Positions 43,008-52,476 of a DNA stretch of 64,000 bases are shown here, in pieces. The first letter of the stretch is position 1; every line of letters begins with the position of its first letter. The stretch covers positions 1,674,001 to 1,738,000 of the forward strand of contig NZ_FSRM01000001.1 in the NCBI RefSeq assembly GCF_900141745.1, written 5' to 3'. The translations under genes and the position numbers were made by a program. This DNA comes from Paraburkholderia phenazinium (GTDB lineage: Bacteria > Pseudomonadota > Gammaproteobacteria > Burkholderiales > Burkholderiaceae). The notes beneath the pieces are model-generated. The model was not told the origin of the DNA. It was given only the letters and a program-made list of their open reading frames with translations, and searched no databases.

Positions 43008-44378
43008 ATGGCAGCAGACATGGACGTCAGACAGCGCTTTTTCCCGCATACCCAGGATGAGCTGAAGGAAATCGCCTCGGACATCCTGCGTCACGCAAAG
43101 TCGCTCGGCGGCACCGACGCCGCGACTGAAATCTCCGAAGGCGACGGCCTGTCCGTCTCCGTGCGGCGTGGCGAGGTCGAGACGATCGAACACAACCGCG
43201 ACAAGATGGTCGGCGTGACGGTGTTTATCGGCAACAAGCGCGGCAACGCGAGCACCTCGGACTTTTCTTCGCAGGCGTTGAAGGATACGGTTGCAGCCGC
43301 TTACAACATCGCCCGTTTCACGGCGGAAGACGACTGCGCGGGCCTCGCCGAGGCCGAACTGCTCGAAACCGCGCCGCGTGACCTCGATCTGTATCATCCG
43401 TGGAATCTCACCGCCGACGAAGCGGTCGAGATCGCCCGCCGCTCCGAAGACGCAGCGTTCGCCACTGACCCGCAGATCCGCAATTCGGAAGGCGCAAGCG
43501 TCTCGGCGCAGCACTCGCAGTTCGTGCTCGCCACCTCGCGCGGTTTCCTCGCCGGCTATCCGTATTCGCGTCATTACGTGGCGTGTGCGCCGATCGCCGG
43601 CAGCGGGCGCAACATGCAGCGCGACGACTGGTACACCTCGCAACGCAACGCGGCAGATCTGGCCGATCCGGAAGCCATCGGACGTTACGCCGCGCAGCGG
43701 GCGCTGGCGCGCATCGGTGCGCGCGGCCTCGACACCCGCAAGGTGCCGGTGCTGTTCGAAGCGCCGCTCGCGGCAGGCATCCTCGGTGCGTTCGTGCAGG
43801 CGGTGAGCGGCGGTGCGCTGTATCGCAAGACCTCGTTCCTCGTCGACAGTCTCGGCAAGCCGGTGTTCGCGCCGCACGTGCAGGTGGTCGAAGACCCGCA
43901 CGTGGCCCGCGCCATGGGCAGCGCGCCGTTCGACGAAGAAGGCGTGCGTACGAAGCAGCGCTCAGTGGTGAAAGACGGCGTGGTGGAAGGCTACTTCCTG
44001 TCCACCTACTCGGCGCGCAAGCTCGGCATGAAGACCACCGGCAACGCGGGCGGCTCGCATAACCTGAAGCTGCTCAGCTCGAAGACGCGTCCCGAGGACG
44101 ATTTCGAGGCCATGCTGAAGAAGCTCGGCACCGGCCTGCTGCTGACCGAGCTGATGGGGCAGGGCGTCAACTACGTGACCGGCGACTATTCGCGCGGCGC
44201 GTCGGGCTTCTGGGTCGAAAACGGCAAGATCCAGTATCCGGTGGAAGAGATCACGGTGGCGAGCACGCTGCAGGAGATGTTCCACCATATCGTCGCGATT
44301 GGCGCGGACACGCTCGTGCGCGGCACCAAGCAGACCGGCTCGGTGCTGATCGAGCGGATGACGATTGCCGGGCAGTAA
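43008..44378 (+). CDS. pmbA: TldE/PmbA metalloprotease subunit
   Basis: This 456-residue TldD/TldE-family protein has [19 protein letters not shown] at the N-terminus, [19 protein letters not shown] in the middle, and the [15 protein letters not shown] region near the C-terminus. With TldD it forms a heterodimeric protease that matures microcins and processes other peptides; PmbA itself lacks the catalytic HExxxH. Monocistronic, with a strong terminator after it. Confidence 0.95.
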   Translation: MAADMDVRQRFFPHTQDELKEIASDILRHAKSLGGTDAATEISEGDGLSVSVRRGEVETIEHNRDKMVGVTVFIGNKRGNASTSDFSSQALKDTVAAAYNIARFTAEDDCAGLAEAELLETAPRDLDLYHPWNLTADEAVEIARRSEDAAFATDPQIRNSEGASVSAQHSQFVLATSRGFLAGYPYSRHYVACAPIAGSGRNMQRDDWYTSQRNAADLADPEAIGRYAAQRALARIGARGLDTRKVPVLFEAPLAAGILGAFVQAVSGGALYRKTSFLVDSLGKPVFAPHVQVVEDPHVARAMGSAPFDEEGVRTKQRSVVKDGVVEGYFLSTYSARKLGMKTTGNAGGSHNLKLLSSKTRPEDDFEAMLKKLGTGLLLTELMGQGVNYVTGDYSRGASGFWVENGKIQYPVEEITVASTLQEMFHHIVAIGADTLVRGTKQTGSVLIERMTIAGQ

Positions 44379-44414
44379 GCCGGCACGCAGTCAGTAGGGC
44401 CGCCACAGACAGAA

Positions 44415-44448
44415 ACGCCAGAGAAGACAGCTTCTCTGGCGTTTTTTT
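44415..44448. terminator. Terminator between pmbA and folA (bidirectional)
   Basis: ACGCCAGAGAAG (44415-44426) pairs with CTTCTCTGGCGT (44431-44442) across a four-base loop, then T-run to 44448. It lies between convergent genes. Confidence 0.9.
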
Positions 44449-44468
44449 ATGCCTGCCCCTCCGCGCGA

Positions 44469-44996
44469 TTACGCCTGCGGCGGCTGCTCTCCCGCTGCCA
44501 CATCCGTGCGGCGGTACGTCACGAACGCATAGTCGAATTCGTTTGGCGCGTGAGCGCGGTGCGTCTCATGGGCTACTTCTTCCCATTCCTCCGGATCGAG
44601 CGCGGCAAAATGCGCGTCGCCGTCGAAGTCGATTGAGATTTCCGTGATGATCAGCTTGTCGGCGTGGCGCAGCCCCTCTTTGTAGAGTTCGGCGCCGCCG
44701 ATCAGGAACGCTTCCGGTGCCTGGTCCTGGGCCGCGAGTTTGAGCGCATCGTCGAGATTGGTGGCCGTATCGCATCCTGCGAAGCGGCGGCCCGCATCGC
44801 GCGAGACGACGATATTGCGCCTGCCGGGCAGCGGCCTGCCGATCGATTCATGGGTCTTGCGGCCCATGATGATGGGGGCGCCCATGGTCGTGCGCTTGAA
44901 GAACGCAAGATCCTCGGGCAGGCGCCAGGGTAGCTGGTTGTCGCGGCCGATCACGCCATTGCGGGCGCGAGCGACGATCAGGGTGAGCGTCGTCAT
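44469..44996 (-). CDS. folA: Dihydrofolate reductase
   Basis: This 175-residue protein starts [20 protein letters not shown] and contains [18 protein letters not shown] and [19 protein letters not shown], with folate- and NADPH-binding residues in place (Asp replaced by Glu in the usual WxLPxDLxxFK position, as in many bacteria). It makes tetrahydrofolate for thymidylate synthase, whose gene lies 10 kb away on the other side of the amyloid locus. The ATG at 44996 is chosen over longer open frame. Confidence 0.95.
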   Translation of the reverse strand: MTTLTLIVARARNGVIGRDNQLPWRLPEDLAFFKRTTMGAPIIMGRKTHESIGRPLPGRRNIVVSRDAGRRFAGCDTATNLDDALKLAAQDQAPEAFLIGGAELYKEGLRHADKLIITEISIDFDGDAHFAALDPEEWEEVAHETHRAHAPNEFDYAFVTYRRTDVAAGEQPPQA

Positions 44997-45098
44997 CGAT
45001 TGGAGAAGGGAACGTAACCGCTCCGATTCTACCTGACGCCCACGCCACCCCAGCGACAACGCCGTGCGCCGGGGCGCGGCGGCGTGCGCGGCGGACCT

Positions 45099-46700
45099 TC
45101 ACTCGGCCGCGCGGGCGCCTTCGGCCGGCAACACCTCGTCCTCTGCACCGACCGCGTCGCGCATGCCATGCGTATCCAGCAGGCGCGACAGCGTCGCACG
45201 CGACACGCCCAGATCTACCGCCGCCTCGTTCAGACGATGCCGATGACGCAACAGCGCGGCTTCGATCGCGCGCTTCTCGGCCGATTCGCGAGCCTGCGCA
45301 AGGGTCACGCTTTCCTGCGCGGTGAAGTGGGCCAGATCCAGGTCTTCGGCCGAGATCAGCTTGTTCTCCGCCATGACGATAGCGCGGCGCACGCGATTGA
45401 TCATTTCGCGCACGTTACCGGGCCAGTTGTAGGTGTACATGGCCTCGATCGCCGAGGGCGCAAAACCGCGGATCTTGCGCGCGCTGTCGGTCTTGAACTT
45501 GTGCATGATGTGATGGGCGAGGATTTCGATGTCCTTGCCGCGGGCGCGCAGCGGCGGCTCGTCGATGCGCAGCACGCACAGCCGGTGAAACAGGTCGGCG
45601 CGGAAGCGCCCGTCGCGCATCGCGGTTTCAAGGTCGATGTGAGTCGCCGAGATGATCCGCACGTCGACGGGAATCGAATCGCGGCCACCCAGCCGCTCGA
45701 TCTTGCCCTCCTGCAGGAAACGCAGCAGGCTCGCCTGGCTTTCCATCGGCAGATCGCCGATTTCGTCCAGCAGCAACGTCCCGCCGTCCGCTTCTTCGAC
45801 CCGTCCGATCTTGCGCTGGTTGGCGCCGGTGAAGGCGCCGCGTTCGTAGCCGAATAGTTCGGACTGCAACAGATGATGCGGAATCGCGCCGCAGTTGATG
45901 GCGATGAAAGGCGCCTTGCGGCGGCGCGAGCGTTCGTGGATGGCCAGCGCGGTGAGCTCCTTGCCGGTGCCCGATTCGCCGGAGATGAACACGCTGGCGT
46001 CGGTGTTGGCGACCTTGCGGATGGTGCGAAACAGATGCTGCATGGCTTCGCAGGTGCCAACCATTTCGTCTTCGTCGCTGGCCGGGGTGCTCTCCATCAT
46101 GTCGGGATCGCACAGTGTCACCATTCCGAACGCGTGACTGACGAGGTAATCGATCGTTGCGTTGGCGACTGGCATCTTGACGTAGTCGAAACAGTAATGG
46201 CGGATCAGGCGCCGTACTTCAGGATCGGTCAGACGTTCGGAGGTGGACAGCGCAATCCAGCCGATCTGTTGCTGACGTAAGCTCGCTTCGAGGCCGCCCA
46301 GGTCGCGCGGCGCGAAGCTCGCCAGATCGACGATCCCCGCACAGACGACGTCGTGCTTGATGAGGCGGCTCACCTCGTGCGCCGAACGCGCGGCCATGAC
46401 GTTCCAGCCACGGCTTCGCAGATGGGCGGTGAGCGTCTCGTCAGGCGTGCGTGCGACGTAGAGCAGGGTCCGCCCGGTCTGCGCGTAGGGGCCTTTCGGT
46501 ACCGCCTGAGCCGCGGCGCAGGCGTCTCGCGGCCGTCCGATGGCAGCTTCCTTCGGCCGGCCCACAGGCAGCTCCTGTGGAAGTCCCGCGGAGATTTCCT
46601 GCGGCCGTACCGCAGCAACTTCCGTCGGCCGTGCCAGAGAAAGATGCGTGCCTGAGGGCGGTGCAACACTGGTCAGATGGGATGATTCGCGCACGATCAA
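45099..46700 (-). CDS. VpsR-like sigma-54-dependent transcriptional activator
   Basis: The protein has up to 533 residues. An N-terminal atypical receiver-like region (LLYVARTPDETLTAHLRSRG) lacks a clear phosphoacceptor. The AAA+ domain has Walker A GESGTGKE and the sigma-54 contact loop GAFTGA. A Fis-type HTH follows (RLNEAAVDLGVSRATLSRLL). This architecture matches VpsR/BerB-type regulators, some of which respond to c-di-GMP. Before the receiver are imperfect 8-residue repeats (VRPQEISA, LPQELPVG, RPKEAAIG). The start is uncertain (TTG 46700 or GTG 46694). It begins 18 bases after the porin gene and ends the operon. Confidence 0.88.
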   Translation of the reverse strand: MIVRESSHLTSVAPPSGTHLSLARPTEVAAVRPQEISAGLPQELPVGRPKEAAIGRPRDACAAAQAVPKGPYAQTGRTLLYVARTPDETLTAHLRSRGWNVMAARSAHEVSRLIKHDVVCAGIVDLASFAPRDLGGLEASLRQQQIGWIALSTSERLTDPEVRRLIRHYCFDYVKMPVANATIDYLVSHAFGMVTLCDPDMMESTPASDEDEMVGTCEAMQHLFRTIRKVANTDASVFISGESGTGKELTALAIHERSRRRKAPFIAINCGAIPHHLLQSELFGYERGAFTGANQRKIGRVEEADGGTLLLDEIGDLPMESQASLLRFLQEGKIERLGGRDSIPVDVRIISATHIDLETAMRDGRFRADLFHRLCVLRIDEPPLRARGKDIEILAHHIMHKFKTDSARKIRGFAPSAIEAMYTYNWPGNVREMINRVRRAIVMAENKLISAEDLDLAHFTAQESVTLAQARESAEKRAIEAALLRHRHRLNEAAVDLGVSRATLSRLLDTHGMRDAVGAEDEVLPAEGARAAE

Positions 46701-46718
46701 CCTCGTATCGTTGGCACG

Positions 46719-48167
46719 TCAAAAAGTGTAGGGAAAGCGCACGCCGATCACGAAATTCGGTGTGTCGGGCGTGAGCCCCACGGAGACCGAACCATTGATC
46801 GTCAGGTGCTTGTTCACTACGTGATTCAGGCCGAAAGTCAGCGCGGCAGCGGTCGTTTCGCTGCCCGGCACCTTCGAATAGGAGCCGCCAGGCGCCCTGG
46901 TCTCTGACTCCGGCTCCAATGCCATCGTGTACGACACGCTGGCCGAGTCCTTGTCCGAGAAGGCCAGCGCGGCGCCGCCGCCGAACTGCACCACGTCGCC
47001 GATCTTGACCGTCGCCGGCTCGGTCTGGCCGATGACCGAAGAGATGTCCGAGAACGAACGCGCGATGTTGTAGGTGTACGAAAGACTGCCGAACAGCACG
47101 ACCGGGTCATAGGTCTTTAGGACGGACAGCCCCGCTGTGACGTTCCAGAAGCCGGTGCCGGTAGGCAGCTTGCTCGGGGCGACGAGGTTCGTGTTGTCGG
47201 CATCGACCTGCTGCAGCTTGATGCCGAACGGCGACGAACCGGTCGGCGCCTTGATGCGCAGGCTACCTACCAGGTCCGGCAGGCTGTTGGTTTCCTTAAG
47301 AAACTCGTAGTACACACCGAAGTTGACGTCGCCGATGTCACTCGAATTGGCCGACGCGTCCGAGAGCGTGCTCGCTGCACCGCCGGCGCCGCCGACGATG
47401 AAGTTGCTGTGCCGGTAGATATACGGCACGTCGAGATCGACGCTCAGCCGGTCGCTGAGGCCGTAGCGGGTGTCGAGGTCCGCCATCACCTGGTGTGATT
47501 TGGTCTCGCCCAGGTTGATGTTGCCGAGGAAGATCGCATCGAGCGCGAGGAAGCCCGAGAGTTGCAACTGGCGGCGATCGTAGTAGGTATCGCTGATGCC
47601 CCAGTCGAAGGTCAGCTTGTGGTCGAACAGCGGCGTGTGCTGCTGGCTCTGCACTACGGCGTCTTCCGATTGCGTGCGCACCGGCTCCGCGGCTTTCTGG
47701 GTCTGGCCGACCGCGCCTGTGCCATCGGTCGCAGGCGGCAGGCCGCCGCCGTTGCTGTTGCCGCTATCCGGCACCGGCGGATTGACCGGTACGCCGGTCG
47801 CGGTGCCCGTACCGCTGCCAGGTGCACTCGACTCGGGGTTGATCTGGGCGAGCGGCGGCAGCGGCGCCGGCAGCCCATCTGCGCCCGGCTGCTGGCCGGC
47901 GGCGATGCTGCCGTCGGCCGACGCACCGGCCCCCGGCAGGCCCCGGCCGCGCTGCGACATCTCGAGGTTCGTGACCTGTTGTTCGAGCGAATTGATCTGC
48001 TTCTGCTGTTCGCTGATCACCCGCATCAACGTGTTCAGCCGGTCTTCGACCGATTGGTCTGCGAGCGCCTGGGCGTGGGCGCCCTGTGAAAGTGCAAACA
48101 GCATGACCGCCGCAGGGATGGCCGCTAACATCACGCGCGGTGTCCCGGTCGTTGAGAATCTCATCAT
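46719..48167 (-). CDS. FapF-like outer-membrane porin with N-terminal coiled coil
   Basis: This 482-residue exported protein has a signal peptide (VMLFALSQGAHAQA) and then a coiled coil: VEDRLNTLMRVISEQQKQIN and LEQQVTNLEM. A Gly/Pro/Ser-rich linker and a ~300-residue beta barrel with alternating strands follow, ending in a C-terminal Phe (VRFPYTF). This is the design of Pseudomonas FapF, a trimeric pore whose helical plug gates secretion of amyloid subunits. The start ATG at 48167 has GGGGGAG ahead. It is last structural gene of the fap-like operon. Confidence 0.75.
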   Translation of the reverse strand: MMRFSTTGTPRVMLAAIPAAVMLFALSQGAHAQALADQSVEDRLNTLMRVISEQQKQINSLEQQVTNLEMSQRGRGLPGAGASADGSIAAGQQPGADGLPAPLPPLAQINPESSAPGSGTGTATGVPVNPPVPDSGNSNGGGLPPATDGTGAVGQTQKAAEPVRTQSEDAVVQSQQHTPLFDHKLTFDWGISDTYYDRRQLQLSGFLALDAIFLGNINLGETKSHQVMADLDTRYGLSDRLSVDLDVPYIYRHSNFIVGGAGGAASTLSDASANSSDIGDVNFGVYYEFLKETNSLPDLVGSLRIKAPTGSSPFGIKLQQVDADNTNLVAPSKLPTGTGFWNVTAGLSVLKTYDPVVLFGSLSYTYNIARSFSDISSVIGQTEPATVKIGDVVQFGGGAALAFSDKDSASVSYTMALEPESETRAPGGSYSKVPGSETTAAALTFGLNHVVNKHLTINGSVSVGLTPDTPNFVIGVRFPYTF

Positions 48168-48274
48168 TTTGTGCTCCCCCGGTATTCTGACTGCGCGTCG
48201 CATATCTCCATGTGCTTCGCGCGGCCGTTCTGATACTTCGTTTTCCTACGTTTTTATCGGGTGGCGGCCCGTTT

Positions 48275-49078
48275 TTATCTCCTCACTGTGTTTTGCAGTG
48301 CTTGTAGTACGCCGAGCTGGCGGAGCATCGACGCCGACATCTGTTGCGTCTGCAAATGCAGTTGCAGCGCGTTGGCGACTTGCTGGTTATTGCCTGCAAT
48401 CTTGAGTAGTTGGGAGATCATGCCGGCCTGTTGTGAAGTACCCGGCGCGATGGTTTGCGTGGCGATGCCCGCCGGCGTTTGCAGTGCGATCGACATGGCG
48501 CCGTTGCCGAACGTGACGCCGGCTTTCACGGAGCCACTCGCGTTGCTCGCGGAGGCTGAGGTCTGGTTGTTAAACGTGCCGGTAGACAGGGTGCTTGCCG
48601 GCGAGTTGAAGTCGATCACCGCCTGGTTGGCGCTGTTGTTGCCGTTGCCGGCAACCTGGGTGATCTGCGAGACGCCGTTGACCGTGACGTTTTGACCGCC
48701 CGTGGCGCTCGCGTTGGGATTGGCCCCACTGCCTGCGGAGGTGTTCGGTCCGATGACGACCGCGTTCGAGCTGACCTGGACGTTCGTCTGGTTAAGCGCG
48801 TTGGTCACGATCGAGAGTGCGCCCTGCGCGAGGGCGGTGGTGCCGTTCGGCAGATTCCACTGCGACAGCAGATTCACGACGACGCCGGAGATGACGTCGC
48901 CACCGATGCCTTTGCCGCTTTGCGAGGCGAGGACGTCGTCGTCGACAGGTTGCAGATTGACGGCGGCGGTGTCTTCAACGATAAAGGGGGCCGTCGCCTC
49001 GGCAGCCTGGGCGACGGACGCAAGACCACACGTTGCGAAACACAACGCGCAGCCGATAGTGATTAGGTTTCGTTCCAT
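48275..49078 (-). CDS. FapE-like secreted protein
   Basis: This 267-residue protein has a signal peptide (IGCALCFATCGLASVAQA) and a low-charge, Asn/Gln/Ser/Gly-rich body with beta-prone stretches: VSQITQVAGNGNNSANQAV and NNQTSASASNASGSV. A helical Gln-rich C-terminus follows (QLHLQTQQMSASMLRQLG). It carries the motif VDDDVLASQSGKG at 45-57, shared with two other proteins of the locus. By position between the C39 peptidase and the porin it corresponds to FapE, a minor fibre component. Similarity at sequence level cannot be confirmed here. Confidence 0.6.
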   Translation of the reverse strand: MERNLITIGCALCFATCGLASVAQAAEATAPFIVEDTAAVNLQPVDDDVLASQSGKGIGGDVISGVVVNLLSQWNLPNGTTALAQGALSIVTNALNQTNVQVSSNAVVIGPNTSAGSGANPNASATGGQNVTVNGVSQITQVAGNGNNSANQAVIDFNSPASTLSTGTFNNQTSASASNASGSVKAGVTFGNGAMSIALQTPAGIATQTIAPGTSQQAGMISQLLKIAGNNQQVANALQLHLQTQQMSASMLRQLGVLQALQNTVRR

Positions 49079-49084
49079 GACGAG

Positions 49085-49801
49085 TCAGAACAACTCTGCC
49101 TTGATCAGCCCATATTCAACAAAGGGAGTCGCTGCCGTACCGTCTTCCAGCGCACGTTCGCGCAGTTTGAGCGCGAGCGACTCGTTGCCTTGCAAGAGCG
49201 GAGAATCCTCCATAAATGGCTTGCCGACGACCGCGAATACGAGGCCGTTCCACTTCGAGACGAAGTCGCTTTCCATGACGATGCGGTTGCCCAGTGCAGG
49301 GTCGGCCACAAAGATGCGGCCATCTTCCGCGTGCTTGACGATCACGAAGTGTTCGTAGCCGTCGCTGTTCATCAGCACGATCACGGGAATCTGCAGGTGG
49401 TAAAGCGCTTCGGGAGCAACCCGGAAGCCGCGGCCACGCAGGCCGATCGTTTCGACGAACTTCTTCATGTCGAGCATCGAGAAGCCGTTTTTCACCACCA
49501 CTTCTGGTTTCGAGAAAACCATCATGCGGCGGATCATTTCGGTCTCCGGAATGTCGATGCCGTAGCCGAACTTCAGCAATGTAGCGAGCGCAGCGGAGCC
49601 GCAGCTATAGTCGTAGCGCTGGGAGACGATGTGGTTGTAGCGGAGATCGCGGATCGAATGCACGTTCATGTCGAACGGCACACCCGCGGCGGCATACATG
49701 TTGAGCGCACTCTGGGCGTGACCCGGCTGTGACAGCCCAAGTCCGGCGAACAATGCCAGAAAGAGACAATGCGTTACCCTGCTCACCCCGAACATGGTCA
49801 T
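49085..49801 (-). CDS. FapD-like C39 peptidase, exported
   Basis: This 238-residue protein has a signal peptide (CLFLALFAGLGLSQPGHAQ) and a C39 papain-like domain. Gln61 (oxyanion) and Cys67 are in QRYDYSCGSAALATLLKFG, His151 in GYEHFVIVKH and Asp167 in VADPALGN, so the triad is complete. In Fap operons FapD is the C39-type periplasmic protease acting on the amyloid secretion machinery. It lies 6 bases before the FapE-like gene and 68 bases after the FapC-like gene. Confidence 0.85.
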   Translation of the reverse strand: MTMFGVSRVTHCLFLALFAGLGLSQPGHAQSALNMYAAAGVPFDMNVHSIRDLRYNHIVSQRYDYSCGSAALATLLKFGYGIDIPETEMIRRMMVFSKPEVVVKNGFSMLDMKKFVETIGLRGRGFRVAPEALYHLQIPVIVLMNSDGYEHFVIVKHAEDGRIFVADPALGNRIVMESDFVSKWNGLVFAVVGKPFMEDSPLLQGNESLALKLRERALEDGTAATPFVEYGLIKAELF

Positions 49802-49869
49802 TCCCCCTGCGGAGACAGTCGGCCAGCCCGAAGGCTGACCGTTGTCTTCCTGCGTTGATGCTCTTGTTA

Positions 49870-51243
49870 CTAGTGCGACACGCTGGCGACTGCGAGGCCG
49901 TTGTGTTGCAGGTTGCCTACCCCCGACGCGATGTTCACGCCGATGTTGCCTGTTGCGTTGGCGAGAGCGCCGGCGCCGAGCGTGGCCGAGCCGGTGAACT
50001 GGCCGTTGACCATGGCGTCTGCGGTCTGGCAGTTCTGGTCGCTGGCGATCGCTTCGCCGCCGCTGCCCCAGTGGTTGCTGGCGCTGGTCGTCGTGGCCGA
50101 AGCTGCGAGGCTGTTGTTCTGCACGTTGCCCAGACCCGATGCCACGTTCACGCCAATGTTGCCGGTTGCATCTGCGAGCGCGCCGGCACCGACGGAGGAG
50201 ACGAAGTTGAAGTCGCCTACCTTGGCCGAACCGCCCGATGCCTGCGTCGAGTAGATCTGCGCGGTGCCGAATACCGGACCCACATCCATGTTCGACAGCG
50301 CGGCGTCGTTGGACTGCGCGTTGTCGACACCGGTTGCGATGTTGACGCCGACGTTGCCGCTCGTCGTTTGCAGCGCGTTGTTGCCGATGCCAGCCGACAT
50401 TTCCGTCGGTGTTTCGGTGTTGATGTGCTGGGTCACGCTGCCCGTTACCGAGATGTTGCCGGCGTTGTCGGAGTAGTTATGCGTCCAGCCATAAGCGTGG
50501 CTGCCTTCCGACACGCTGGCGGATTCCCTGCTGCCGCTGCCGCTGTAGGTCTGCGTAGCCGTGCTCATGCTGTTGGCTGCGTAGCCGCCGTAGGCGACGC
50601 CGTAGCCCGCTGCTGCGCCGGCGAAGCCGCCGCCGTAGTTGTCCGAGACGTGCGTGTTGAGCGCCGCGGCAAAGCCTGCTGCCAGTCCGCCGACGATCAC
50701 GCCGCCGCCACCGCCGATACCGGCGATCAGGCCGGCTGCGAGGAAGCCGTTTGCAGAAGCATGCGTGTTCGCGTAGTTGTAGCCCTGATAACCCGCTGCG
50801 ATACCCGTTGCGAAGCCGCCGCCAGCAACAAACCCGGCGCTCGACGAGGCCGTCTTCGTCTGCGTGTTGGTCTTGTTGTACTGGTAAGCGCTAGCGTTGT
50901 ATGACTGGCTGGCGCCCCAGCCGCTGCCGCCGCCGCTGGCGTTGTTCCAGGTATTCGACGTGTCGATGGAGGTCGTCACGTGGCCGGAGGTGTAGCTTTG
51001 CGGCGGTGTCTTCATGTTCACGCCGGAGATGCTGACGTTCTGCGTGTTGTTGACGGTGGCGCCCGAGCTGCTGTTGACGTCGACGCGGCCGCGCAGCTGG
51101 ATGAAGCCGAATTCGCCGATGTCGGTATAGATGTCGGTTGCGGTAAACAGCTCAGCCGGGTCGCAGCCGGCCGTGCATTCTGCGTAGGCCGAGCTGGCTG
51201 CCAACGTCGACAGAACAGCCGCTGCAATGAGAGTGCGCTTCAT
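49870..51243 (-). CDS. FapC-like major amyloid subunit candidate
   Basis: This 457-residue exported protein has a signal peptide (LIAAAVLSTLAASSAYA). A region with Tyr/Ser/Gly/Ala-rich and hydrophobic glycine stretches (residues ~90-230, GIGGGGGVIVGGLAAG) follows. Three copies of an amyloid-type repeat lie at roughly 285-320, 350-385 and 420-455: TSGNVGVNIATGVDNAQSND, ATGNIGVNVASGLGNVQNNS and ATGNIGVNIASGVGNLQHNG. Long spacers separate three Asn/Gln-rich repeats, the FapC plan. It should be secreted through the FapF-like pore and polymerise on the cell surface. Confidence 0.72.
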   Translation of the reverse strand: MKRTLIAAAVLSTLAASSAYAECTAGCDPAELFTATDIYTDIGEFGFIQLRGRVDVNSSSGATVNNTQNVSISGVNMKTPPQSYTSGHVTTSIDTSNTWNNASGGGSGWGASQSYNASAYQYNKTNTQTKTASSSAGFVAGGGFATGIAAGYQGYNYANTHASANGFLAAGLIAGIGGGGGVIVGGLAAGFAAALNTHVSDNYGGGFAGAAAGYGVAYGGYAANSMSTATQTYSGSGSRESASVSEGSHAYGWTHNYSDNAGNISVTGSVTQHINTETPTEMSAGIGNNALQTTSGNVGVNIATGVDNAQSNDAALSNMDVGPVFGTAQIYSTQASGGSAKVGDFNFVSSVGAGALADATGNIGVNVASGLGNVQNNSLAASATTTSASNHWGSGGEAIASDQNCQTADAMVNGQFTGSATLGAGALANATGNIGVNIASGVGNLQHNGLAVASVSH

Positions 51244-51272
51244 GATGACGCTCCGATAAAGGGTGTGGCTCG

Positions 51273-51926
51273 TTAGAAAAAGGTGCCCGCCGGGGGACGG
51301 AGCACAAAACTGTTTGAACTGACATTGCCTGTACCGGCTGCCTGGTTGATCTGGACGATTCCACTGACGTTCTTGAGCGCATCCGCACCGATGGATACCT
51401 CGCGCGCGTCGTGGTTTTGAGCAGAACCAACCGAACCGCCGTTTTTGGCGGTCGTGGCGGATAGCACCCCATCCGCTACGATCTCCCCTTCAACCGGAGC
51501 AGCACCGATCAAGGCGCTGTTCCGCTGAAGATTCCCTACACCCGCCGACTGATTCACTTCGATAAGGCCAGAGGTGTTTGAAAATGCGTTACTACCGATA
51601 TCGCTGCGCGCTGCCGTCGTCTTCGCATTCGTCGACGCGCTCTGCGAGCTGCTGATCAGATTGAGCGGCACCTGTCCGCCCGTCATCACGCCCTGATTGG
51701 CTTGCGCGTTGTCGAGACCCGCGGCCTCGTTGATCGCTACGACGCCTGTGGCGCCGTTCGCCACACCGCTGCCGATCAGCGACTGCAGATCGCTCAACTG
51801 GGTCGGCACCCCTTGCGCCTGAGCGGCACAGCTGACGCAGCCGAACAGCACGAGGGCGATCGCTGGACGCAACAGGGGCTGGCGTGACGGCAACGTGTTC
51901 ATGAACGGGGTGCGCGTCGCTTTCAT
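51273..51926 (-). CDS. FapB-like amyloid nucleator/minor subunit candidate
   Basis: This 217-residue exported protein has a signal peptide with an early Cys (LVLFGCVSCAAQA). Three repeats of the same type as in the larger subunit lie at 59-78, 119-138 and 188-207: ATGVVAINEAAGLDNAQANQ, TSGLIEVNQSAGVGNLQRNS, VSGIVQINQAAGTGNVSSNS. FapB carries the same repeats as FapC in shorter form and nucleates fibres. It starts with an ATGA overlap to the upstream gene and is followed after 29 bases by the FapC-like gene. Confidence 0.7.
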   Translation of the reverse strand: MKATRTPFMNTLPSRQPLLRPAIALVLFGCVSCAAQAQGVPTQLSDLQSLIGSGVANGATGVVAINEAAGLDNAQANQGVMTGGQVPLNLISSSQSASTNAKTTAARSDIGSNAFSNTSGLIEVNQSAGVGNLQRNSALIGAAPVEGEIVADGVLSATTAKNGGSVGSAQNHDAREVSIGADALKNVSGIVQINQAAGTGNVSSNSFVLRPPAGTFF

Positions 51927-52435
51927 TTCATTGCTCCCATTGCTGCGCCGAGCGGTGCAAGCGCGCCAGTGACCGTTTGTGCAATCGAGCCGCCGATTCC
52001 GCCGATGCCACCGAGGCTGGCGCCGGCTCCCACCGGGATGCCGCTGCCGGCAACCGTGCCGTTGCCGGCGAGCAGATGTTCGATCCCGTTGGAGCCGACC
52101 AGCGCCGGCATGAAGCTGCCACCGGTGACGCCGGAAGTGCCGTGCGCCCGGGTCAGATCGGTGTCGCTCACCATCGCGCCCATCGCCGAATCGAAGGCGC
52201 CGGTCGGGAACGTCTGGACCTGCACAGCGATCGGGTCGTCCGCCTTCGGCACTGGCACGAACGCATCGCGCGGCGTGACCGTGCTCTGGATGATCAGGTT
52301 GCCCGGAGCGTCCGCTACCTGCGCTGCGGCCGGAATCGCGGCGCCGGCCGCGAGGCCGCTCACCAGCACGCAGACGAGCGCGGTGCGGGAGTTGCCGGGG
52401 CGGTGCTGGCGGGTCATCTGGGTTGAGGCGTTCAT
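51923..52435 (-). CDS. Exported Gly-rich protein of the fap-like operon
   Basis: This 170-residue protein has a signal peptide (ALVCVLVSGLAAGAAIPAAA), a beta-prone middle part (NLIIQSTVTPRDAFVPVP) and a glycine-rich C-terminus (GASLGGIGGIGGSIAQTV). It carries VSDTDLTRAHG at 89-99, a motif also seen in two other exported proteins of this operon. The ATG at 52435 restores a normal signal peptide. It is coupled by ATGA overlap to the FapB-like gene. It corresponds by position to fapA, but no similarity can be claimed. Confidence 0.6.
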   Translation of the reverse strand: MNASTQMTRQHRPGNSRTALVCVLVSGLAAGAAIPAAAQVADAPGNLIIQSTVTPRDAFVPVPKADDPIAVQVQTFPTGAFDSAMGAMVSDTDLTRAHGTSGVTGGSFMPALVGSNGIEHLLAGNGTVAGSGIPVGAGASLGGIGGIGGSIAQTVTGALAPLGAAMGAMK

Positions 52436-52476
52436 GTCGGTTCCTTGCTGGCGGGGTGCGGACGCACGTCGCTCAA

